Origin: Chloroflexota bacterium
GTDB taxonomy: Bacteria > Chloroflexota > Chloroflexia > JAMDCE01
DNA: 6,769 nt
Direction of reading: 5' to 3'
Assembly (NCBI GenBank): GCA_023489135.1
Contig: JAMDCE010000093.1
Location: 1-6,769, forward strand
A model generated the notes under the pieces. It did no database searches. It was not told the DNA's origin and saw only the letters and a list, made by a program, of their open reading frames with translations. Position numbers and translations under genes: made by a program. Numbering within the stretch: the first letter of the stretch is position 1; each line of letters opens with the position of its first letter. Shown here piece by piece: positions 1 to 4,907 of this stretch.

Positions 1-2
1 GC

Positions 3-617
3 GACAAGGAAGGGGCATTACAATCCCTCGATATGATGCTCGATTCGTTGCGCAATCGTCCTGAGCTTACGCCTGCTTCCTTCAAGTCTCACGTTCTGCA
101 GATGGTCGTCGTCCTCTGTCGAAGCGCCACGCGAATTGGAGCAGACGTTATCACGTTGACTGAGTCGAGCCTCCAATACGCCGAGACAATTATGAACACG
201 GACAGTTATCCAGCTCTTCGCGCGTTTCTTCGCGGCCTGGTCGAGGAGCTTATAGTCGCCGCACTCGGACGCAGCAGGACCCCTAAGAGCGAAATCATTC
301 TACTGGCGAAGAAGTATATTGCCGAAAACTACGTCAAGTCTCCGTCTCTCCGAGAGGTGGCCAACTTTGTTAACCTGAGCCCGCATTACTTCAGCAGGCT
401 ATTTGCAAAAGAGAACGACTGTGGTTTTCAAGATTATCTTAACAGGGTGAGAATCGAGGCGGCCAAGGACCTGTTGCGTAACTCGCCTGTGAAAGTAAAG
501 CAGGCAGCTGGACGCGTTGGCTTCAAAGACGTGAGCCATTTCGTTCGCCTCTTCCGACGTGTGGAGGGCATCACTCCAGCGGAATTCACGCGCTCCGTCG
601 GGCAAGTAAAGATCTGA
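3..617 (+). CDS. AraC-family transcriptional regulator, C-terminal part (5' end outside window)
   Basis: The reading frame is open to the left edge, so the true start lies upstream. The ATG codons at 33 and 36 are probably internal, because the codons before them (DKEGALQSLD) look like normal coding sequence. About 204 residues are visible. Counting from the ATG at 33, residues 1-85 are a mostly helical segment. It resembles the linker that follows PocR-like or other sensor domains in AraC-type regulators. Residues 88-190 are a full AraC DNA-binding domain: a first helix-turn-helix around 105-126 (SLREVANFVNLSPHYFSRLF) and a second around 153-176, with the conserved VGFKDVSHFVRLFRR and GITPAEF. 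The protein is expected to bind DNA as a cytoplasmic activator or repressor. It lies 96 bp upstream of, and in the same direction as, the ABC transporter genes, so control of that operon is likely but inferred. The ligand cannot be deduced because the sensor is missing. Confidence 0.9.
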   Translation, partial: DKEGALQSLDMMLDSLRNRPELTPASFKSHVLQMVVVLCRSATRIGADVITLTESSLQYAETIMNTDSYPALRAFLRGLVEELIVAALGRSRTPKSEIILLAKKYIAENYVKSPSLREVANFVNLSPHYFSRLFAKENDCGFQDYLNRVRIEAAKDLLRNSPVKVKQAAGRVGFKDVSHFVRLFRRVEGITPAEFTRSVGQVKI

Positions 618-618
618 A

Positions 619-641
619 GCAACATGCCTTGAGTGTGTTGC
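619..641. promoter_or_regulatory. Short inverted repeat between regulator and transporter genes
   Basis: GCAACA (619-624) and TGTTGC (636-641) are perfect 6-bp inverted arms separated by 11 bases. They begin two bases after the regulator's stop codon. No T-run follows, so this is not an intrinsic terminator. It could be an operator half-site pair or a weak hairpin in a read-through transcript. Six-base arms can arise by chance, and I see no convincing -35/-10 pair in 618-713. Confidence 0.25.
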
Positions 642-701
642 CTGACAGCAGCAGAAAGGATGGCGTCAACGGTGCAAAATGACAAAGTCAGATTACCAAC
701 T

Positions 702-706
702 GGGAG
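702..706 (+). promoter_or_regulatory. Shine-Dalgarno site that fixes the ATPase start
   Basis: GGGAG lies 7 bases before the ATG at 714. The GTG at 633 has no purine-rich site in front of it. The ATG at 660 directly abuts an AGAAAGG run with no spacing. This favours 714 as the true start. Confidence 0.75.
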
Positions 707-713
707 TTCGTCG

Positions 714-1562
714 ATGAACGTTTCCACTTCGAGCACTGTCAAACTGGAAGCACAAGATGTCGGAGTCGAATACTTCATGCCCAGAACGGGCAAGCGCCTA
801 GTGGCGCTAAGAGACGTTAACCTGCAGATCCGATCCGGCGAATTCGTCTCCATCGTCGGTCCTTCTGGCTGCGGCAAAACCACCTTCCTCAATGCCGCCG
901 ATGGCCTGCTGAAAACCTCCCGCGGGCGTCTCTTGCTTGACGGGAAGTTGATCACAGGCCCAGGAAAAGACAGAGCTATGGTCTTCCAAAACGCTTCGCT
1001 GCTTCCGTGGAGAACTGTAAAAGCGAACATCCTTTATGGCCTGGAAATGCAAGGGCGAGCCAAGGATGCAGCAAAGGAGAGGGTCGATAGGCTCATCAAC
1101 CTCGTCGGCCTCCAGGGATTCGAGCACAGCTACCCGAGTGAGCTATCTGACGGTATGCAGCAACGAGTGAACCTCGCCCGGGCGCTGGCGGTCGATCCCG
1201 AGATGCTCCTCCTCGACGAGCCTTTCGCAGCTCTCGACGCGCAAACACGCGAGTTCATGCAGTACGAACTGCTGAGAGTTTGGAACGCCACACGGAAGAC
1301 GGCGTTGTTCATCACGCACCAGATATCTGAGGCAGTGTACCTGTCTGACCGCGTGATCGTGTTTAGCGGCAGGCCTGGGAGAGTCAAGGACGTTGTCGAA
1401 ATCGATATTCCAAGGCCGCGAACGTTGAACATAAAGCGAGACCCGAGGTTCGTAGAGTACGAGGACAGAATCTGGCAATCCATCGTGGAGGAAGTCAGGG
1501 CACAGGGTCTGATCCACGAAGTGGATGAGGAAAACGACGGCTCAAAGCCCAGTGATCTTTAA
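714..1562 (+). CDS. ABC transporter ATP-binding protein, SsuB/TauB/NrtD family
   Basis: This 282-residue cytoplasmic ATPase powers a taurine/sulfonate/nitrate-type importer. Numbering from the ATG at 714, the Walker A motif GPSGCGKTT is at 49-57 and the Q-loop glutamine is Q92, within VFQN and followed by LLPW. The signature LSDGMQQR is at 144-151. Walker B is MLLLDEP with D168 and E169, AALD forms the D-loop at 172-175, and the switch histidine is H202 (FITHQ). The motif after the Q-loop (LLPWRTVKANI) and the short C-terminal tail are typical of the SsuB/TauB/NrtD branch. Length matches the family at the 714 start; a start at GTG 633 would add 27 residues before the fold. The signature has Asp in place of the usual first Gly (LSGGM to LSDGM). 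The permease gene follows after 16 bases. Substrate class cannot be read from the ATPase. Confidence 0.95.
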   Translation: MNVSTSSTVKLEAQDVGVEYFMPRTGKRLVALRDVNLQIRSGEFVSIVGPSGCGKTTFLNAADGLLKTSRGRLLLDGKLITGPGKDRAMVFQNASLLPWRTVKANILYGLEMQGRAKDAAKERVDRLINLVGLQGFEHSYPSELSDGMQQRVNLARALAVDPEMLLLDEPFAALDAQTREFMQYELLRVWNATRKTALFITHQISEAVYLSDRVIVFSGRPGRVKDVVEIDIPRPRTLNIKRDPRFVEYEDRIWQSIVEEVRAQGLIHEVDEENDGSKPSDL

Positions 1563-1569
1563 GAGGGAG
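1563..1569 (+). promoter_or_regulatory. Shine-Dalgarno site for the permease gene
   Basis: GAGGGAG starts directly after the ATPase stop codon and lies 9 bases before the ATG at 1579. It supports that start over the in-frame ATG at 1525, which lies inside the ATPase gene. Confidence 0.75.
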
Positions 1570-1578
1570 AAGAAACGT

Positions 1579-2421
1579 ATGTCTCAGGAAATGGAACTCA
1601 TCGAAGAAGGTGCCCTTGGCTTTGAAGAGCGCAAACCGTCCCGATGGGCTATCTTCTACAAGGACCAAGAGGGAAAGATTATTGGAATCGTAGCGCTTGC
1701 CGTCTTCTTGGCCATTTGGGAGTATATCGGCACAAGCGGCATGATGAATCCTATGTTCACCAGCGCTCCCTCACTAATCTGGAAGGCAGGCCAGAAGATG
1801 TTTGCCGAGGGCGAGATATGGAACCATATGTACGTCAGCGGCACGGAGTTTGCTCTCGGATACGGAGCTTCCATCGTAGTCGGCATTCCGTTAGGCATTA
1901 TCACGGGATGGTACCGCAGGCTTAACTACGCCCTCGACCCCTTCGTCTCGGCCTTGTATGCCACTCCCCGAGTTGCCTTACTCCCTCTTCTTATCATCTG
2001 GTTCGGCATCGGCATCAACTCCAAGATTGCCGTGATTTTCCTTGGCGCCGTGTTTCCGATACTCATCAACACTTTTGCTGGAGTGCGTACGCTGGATGCC
2101 AGCCTGCTTAAGGCAGCTCGTTCGTTCGGAGCCAACGATCGACAGATATTCCTCACTATAGCTTTGCCAGGATCCGTACCGTTCATCCTCACCGGCCTGC
2201 GCTTGGGAGTAGGTCGAGCGCTAATTGGCGTGGTGGTCGGCGAACTCTACGCGGCAACCGCCGGCATCGGTTACCTGATCGCTATCTTCGGCAACACGTT
2301 CCAAACCGACAAGGTGTTCGTCGGAGTGCTAATCATATGTGCTGCTGGTATGCTGCTAATGGATCTGCTCAGACGCCTCGAATCGAGGTTCGACGCCTGG
2401 AGACCACAGCACGCTGAATAG
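1579..2421 (+). CDS. ABC transporter permease, SsuC/TauC/NrtB family
   Basis: This 280-residue inner-membrane protein forms the import channel, presumably as a homodimer on the neighbouring ATPase. Numbering from ATG 1579, hydrophobic spans are visible at about 34-50, 88-109, 125-145, 149-167, 201-222 and 246-264. Six spans is usual for this family. The cytoplasmic EAA coupling loop that contacts the ATPase is at about 177-197 (KAARSFGANDRQIFLTIALP), with the conserved central Gly and terminal LP. The segment ATPRVALLPLLIIWFGIG upstream of it is a hallmark of the BPD_transp_1 domain in SsuC/TauC proteins. The N-terminal 30 residues are charged and probably cytoplasmic. The ATG at 1579 is chosen because a strong ribosome binding site precedes it; an upstream ATG at 1525 would overlap the ATPase gene by 38 bases. 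There is one permease gene but two binding-protein genes downstream. Confidence 0.95.
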   Translation: MSQEMELIEEGALGFEERKPSRWAIFYKDQEGKIIGIVALAVFLAIWEYIGTSGMMNPMFTSAPSLIWKAGQKMFAEGEIWNHMYVSGTEFALGYGASIVVGIPLGIITGWYRRLNYALDPFVSALYATPRVALLPLLIIWFGIGINSKIAVIFLGAVFPILINTFAGVRTLDASLLKAARSFGANDRQIFLTIALPGSVPFILTGLRLGVGRALIGVVVGELYAATAGIGYLIAIFGNTFQTDKVFVGVLIICAAGMLLMDLLRRLESRFDAWRPQHAE

Positions 2422-2445
2422 TAGTGGCTCACAGAATAAATATAC

Positions 2446-2451
2446 GGAGGG
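2446..2451 (+). promoter_or_regulatory. Shine-Dalgarno site that fixes the first binding-protein start
   Basis: GGAGGG lies 8 bases before the ATG at 2460. The in-frame GTG at 2424, three bases past the permease stop, has no such site and would place polar residues ahead of the signal peptide. Confidence 0.8.
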
Positions 2452-2459
2452 CAGTGAAC

Positions 2460-3593
2460 ATGTGGAAGTCAATGCCGTCTCTCGCGCGTGTCGTCCTTGG
2501 GTTAGTCTTGACCTCAGTGCTTGCGTTCGCAGCCTGCGCCGCCCCCGCGGCGCCGCCGACGTCTACGCCGCAAGCGAAGTCAGCCGAACCGGCAAAGAAA
2601 ACCGACGCCACACCTGCGTCAGCCAAGCCTAGCCAGTCGCCAACCCCCCAGGCAAAAGTGGAGAAGATACGCCTCGGCTTTAGCTCCACGGACATGACTC
2701 CAGCTCCTCTCTGGATAGCAAAAGAGAAGGGCTTCCTGCTGAAAAACGGTCTTGATGCGGAGTTGATGTTCATCGAGGGCGGGACGAAGGCTGTCCAAAC
2801 ATTGATCTCAGGAGAAGTTCCAATCGTCACCGCTGGAGGCTCAGGAGTCATCGAGGGCATAACCTCTGGAGCAGAGATCATGATTATCGCCTCCCTGGGT
2901 AGCGCCTTCCCGTACAAGGTTGTCACTGCCCCCAACATCAAGAAGCCGGAGGATCTAAAGGGAAAGCGATTAGGTGTGAGTAAGTTTGGATCCGCATCTG
3001 ACTTCTCACTGCGACAGGCCCTGAAAATCATGAAGCTTGACCCTGAGAAGGATGTACAGATACTGCAGATCGGTGGCGACAGCACGCGTACGGCTGCGCT
3101 TCAAGGTGGCTCGATCGACGGCACGGTGCTGAACCCGCCTGGCACTACTATCGTTTTGAAGGCTGGCTTCAATATGTTGCTCGATATGGCCACGCTGACC
3201 GATCTCGACTACCAGCACACGACGATCGCTACTAGCAAGGCATTCATCAAGAACAACCCGGATATCATCCAGAGGTTCATGAAGGCCATCGTCGAGGGCA
3301 TTCAGTTCGAGAAGACCAACAAGGAAGAGACAAAGAAAATCGTTCAAAAATACACCAAGTTCGACGATCTCGATGGCCTTGAAGAAGCCTACATGCAATA
3401 CAACGCTCCTGAATCGAGACTGCTCTTTCCTGCACCATATGCAACCAAGAAGGGACTTCAGCTTGTAATTGACGAGGTTCTGGCATCGAAAAAAGACGCT
3501 AAGAAGGTCGGCGTCGACGACGTCGTCGACGACCGGTTCGTGAAAGAACTCGATCAAAGCGGCTACATCAAGAGCCTTTACGAGAAGAAATAG
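2460..3593 (+). CDS. ABC transporter substrate-binding lipoprotein, SsuA/NMT1-like (first of two paralogs)
   Basis: This 377-residue exported receptor captures the ligand outside the membrane and delivers it to the permease. From ATG 2460 there is a lipoprotein signal peptide: basic start, hydrophobic core VVLGLVLTSVLAF, and a lipobox-like AFAAC giving a lipidated cysteine at C26. Residues 27-66 are a flexible Ala/Pro/Thr/Lys-rich linker. The folded SsuA/THI5-like domain runs from about 68 to the end, starting KIRLGF and including PLWIAKEKGF. Likely ligand-cleft segments by analogy with the fold are GGSGVIEG (126-133), SKFGSASDF (174-182) and LNPPG (224-228). The C-terminal FVKELDQSGYIKSLYEKK is closely echoed by the next gene's end, which shows a shared origin. 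The family binds taurine, alkanesulfonates, nitrate, thiamine precursors, aromatic acids and others, so the ligand is not assignable here. The linker style suggests Chloroflexota. Confidence 0.93.
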   Translation: MWKSMPSLARVVLGLVLTSVLAFAACAAPAAPPTSTPQAKSAEPAKKTDATPASAKPSQSPTPQAKVEKIRLGFSSTDMTPAPLWIAKEKGFLLKNGLDAELMFIEGGTKAVQTLISGEVPIVTAGGSGVIEGITSGAEIMIIASLGSAFPYKVVTAPNIKKPEDLKGKRLGVSKFGSASDFSLRQALKIMKLDPEKDVQILQIGGDSTRTAALQGGSIDGTVLNPPGTTIVLKAGFNMLLDMATLTDLDYQHTTIATSKAFIKNNPDIIQRFMKAIVEGIQFEKTNKEETKKIVQKYTKFDDLDGLEEAYMQYNAPESRLLFPAPYATKKGLQLVIDEVLASKKDAKKVGVDDVVDDRFVKELDQSGYIKSLYEKK

Positions 3594-3595
3594 GA

Positions 3596-3610
3596 TTTAG
3601 CACCGCTAAA
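3596..3610 (+). other. Small hairpin just after the first binding-protein stop
   Basis: TTTAGC (3596-3601) pairs with GCTAAA (3605-3610) around a 3-base loop, starting two bases after the stop codon. The stem is only 6 bp and no T-run follows. Together with the larger hairpin at 3621-3659 it may protect the upstream mRNA from 3' decay. Confidence 0.4.
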
Positions 3611-3620
3611 CGTTCGATAA

Positions 3621-3659
3621 TCTGTGGTGGCCGCCGAATGTGGGTAGCGCCACCACAGA
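3621..3659 (+). other. Intercistronic hairpin between the two binding-protein genes
   Basis: TCTGTGGTGGC (3621-3631) is perfectly complementary to GCCACCACAGA (3649-3659), giving an 11-bp stem with a 17-base loop. It lies between the first binding-protein stop (3593) and the ribosome binding site of the second (3674). No T-run follows, so it is not a standard terminator. It is more likely an mRNA stability or processing element, or a partial attenuator. The GTG at 3640 that would extend the downstream gene lies in this loop, which argues against that start. Confidence 0.6.
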
Positions 3660-3673
3660 AGCTGGGCAAGAAC

Positions 3674-3678
3674 GGAGG
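3674..3678 (+). promoter_or_regulatory. Shine-Dalgarno site that fixes the second binding-protein start
   Basis: GGAGG lies 6 bases before the ATG at 3685. The in-frame ATG at 3679 abuts the site with no spacing, and the GTG at 3640 is inside the hairpin loop, so 3685 is preferred. Confidence 0.75.
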
Positions 3679-3684
3679 ATGAAG

Positions 3685-4794
3685 ATGTTGACCTTCCGCC
3701 TGCGGCGGATACTGCTAGTTTCATTATGCGTTATCTCTATCGTCGTTACCTCGTGCGCAGAGGGCAGCGCCCCCGCGCAGGCGCCTGCAACGCAAGCAGT
3801 TGGCACGTCAACTAGTGCCACGCCGAAGGAGGCGAAACAGGAGTCTAAACCGGAGCCTAAGCAGGAGGCTCTAAAACCCATCAAGATCAAGTTCGCCTAC
3901 AACTCGGTGAGTGGCAACTCTTCCATTCTGTATCTCGCAAAAGAGGCAGGACTGTTCGACAAACACGGCCTCGATGTCGAAATGTCGTATATTGCCAGCA
4001 GCACAACGTCCATAGAAGCCCTGCTGTCAGGTGATATACCAATACTACAGGGTGGAGGCCAGGCGGCTGTCAACGCTGCGATCGCAGGAGGCGATGTCGT
4101 CAACATTATTGGCATCATCAACACCTTTGGGTTCGCAATCCTCTCGAAGCCTGAAATAAAGAGCATTGCCGAGCTGAAAGGCAAGAGAATTGGCGTAACC
4201 AAGAAGGGTGCGTCGACAGATTTCGCGGCCAGGTTCACCTTAAGAAAGAACGGTATCGATCCAGACAAGGACGCATCGATCCTGGCCATCGGCGGCGTTC
4301 CGGAGGAGTTGGCTGCGCTCAAGAGTGGGGCGCTCGACGCAGCAGTATTATCACCACCAACCAGTATCAGAGCCAAGCAAGAGGGATATCGGGAACTGAT
4401 CGACCTTTCTAAGACTGACGACGCGTACCTGCAGACGTCTGTCGCTACAACCCGAAAGTTCATCAAGAGCAACCCTGAAGCGGTCCGACGCTTCGTCAAG
4501 GCATACATCGAAGCCACAAGTCTGTACGGAAAAGATAAGGACCTCATGATCAAGGCGCTGGCTAAGTATACCAAGGTCGACGACAAGGCCGCATTAGAAG
4601 ATACCTATGACATGTACAAGAACACCTTCGCGCGCGCTCCTTATGTAAAGGTCGACGCAGTGAAGACGGTTTTGGAAGAGATAGGAATGACGAACGAGAA
4701 GGCGAAGAGCGCCGATCCTAACGCCTTCTTCGACAATAGCTTCGTGAAGGAGTTCGACGACAGCGGGTTCATCAGGAGCCTGTATGACAAGTAG
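3685..4794 (+). CDS. ABC transporter substrate-binding lipoprotein, SsuA/NMT1-like (second of two paralogs)
   Basis: This 369-residue exported receptor is paralogous to the preceding gene product. From ATG 3685 the signal peptide has a basic start (RLRR), the hydrophobic core ILLVSLCVISIVV and a lipobox VTSC, giving lipidated C24. Residues 25-64 are a linker that begins Ala/Pro/Thr-rich and turns Lys/Glu-rich. The SsuA/THI5-like domain begins about residue 66 (IKIKFAYNSV). Cleft segments equivalent to those of the first paralog are changed: GGGQAAVNA in place of GGSGVIEG, TKKGASTDF (172-180) for SKFGSASDF, and LSPPTS (222-227) for LNPPGT. The backbone is shared (LKGKR.GV, FIK.NP, FVKE.D.SG.I.SLY), with very roughly a third of residues identical by eye. 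The changed cleft residues suggest a different or broader ligand range, with both proteins served by the single permease; this is inference. A strong terminator lies downstream, so this appears to be the last gene of the operon. Confidence 0.93.
   Translation: MLTFRLRRILLVSLCVISIVVTSCAEGSAPAQAPATQAVGTSTSATPKEAKQESKPEPKQEALKPIKIKFAYNSVSGNSSILYLAKEAGLFDKHGLDVEMSYIASSTTSIEALLSGDIPILQGGGQAAVNAAIAGGDVVNIIGIINTFGFAILSKPEIKSIAELKGKRIGVTKKGASTDFAARFTLRKNGIDPDKDASILAIGGVPEELAALKSGALDAAVLSPPTSIRAKQEGYRELIDLSKTDDAYLQTSVATTRKFIKSNPEAVRRFVKAYIEATSLYGKDKDLMIKALAKYTKVDDKAALEDTYDMYKNTFARAPYVKVDAVKTVLEEIGMTNEKAKSADPNAFFDNSFVKEFDDSGFIRSLYDK
4678..4699. repeat. 22-bp direct repeat, copy 1 (inside second binding-protein gene)
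   Basis: The 22 bases here, starting GAGATAGGAATG and ending ACGAACGAGA, recur without mismatch at 6078-6099 in the same orientation. In this copy they encode part of EEIGMTNEK, near the protein's C-terminus. Flanking bases differ on both sides. Confidence 0.85.
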
Positions 4795-4825
4795 CGACGG
4801 ACTTTAGGGGAGGGCTCAGTTCTCC

Positions 4826-4846
4826 GCTAATCTGCTCAAGATTAGC
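4826..4846 (+). other. Hairpin downstream of the second binding-protein gene
   Basis: GCTAATCT (4826-4833) pairs with AGATTAGC (4839-4846), giving an 8-bp stem and a 5-base loop. TTCTGG follows, which is too weak for a terminator tail. It sits 31 bases after the stop codon and 23 bases ahead of the terminator. It may add 3'-end protection, or it may be a weak first terminator in tandem. Confidence 0.5.
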
Positions 4847-4869
4847 TTCTGGCTACGATGGAGTCATAA

Positions 4870-4907
4870 CGGTAAGCAGGCGCCTGCCTGCTTACCGCAC
4901 CCTTTTT
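4870..4907 (+). terminator. Intrinsic terminator of the ABC transporter operon
   Basis: The arm 4870-4881 (CGGTAAGCAGGC) pairs perfectly with 4886-4897, giving a 12-bp GC-rich stem with the 4-base loop GCCT. CACCC and then five T (4903-4907) follow. The T-run is on the plus strand only, so it terminates rightward transcription. No T-run follows the hairpin when read leftward, so it is not a good terminator for the opposing genes. The right arm and T-run overlap the last codons of the convergent UbiD gene. Confidence 0.85.

Noticed and set aside
633..713. Longer ATPase start at GTG 633 or ATG 660
   Set aside because: Neither has a properly spaced ribosome binding site and the added residues fall outside the family fold. 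ATG 714 has GGGAG at 7 bases.
434..1030. A 198-codon minus-strand ORF across the regulator end and ATPase start
   Set aside because: It lies antisense to two well-supported genes, shows no recognisable domain and has no ribosome binding site that I can see. It is a shadow ORF.
1525..1578. Longer permease start at ATG 1525 overlapping the ATPase gene
   Set aside because: The site at 1563-1569 points to ATG 1579, and the added residues are a frame-shifted reading of the ATPase C-terminus.
3512..3531. A 20-bp perfect palindrome within the first binding-protein gene
   Set aside because: It encodes an acidic VDDVVDD run from GTC and GAC codons, which are reverse complements of each other. The palindrome follows from codon choice and needs no regulatory role.
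2429..3557. Long minus-strand ORFs (218 and 183 codons) antisense to the first binding protein
   Set aside because: The composition and lack of motifs mark these as shadows of the plus-strand gene, whose lipoprotein signal and fold are clear.
4795..4891. Small gene or RNA gene in the convergent gap
   Set aside because: The gap is accounted for by an 8-bp hairpin and the terminator. I see no ORF with a start and ribosome binding site.
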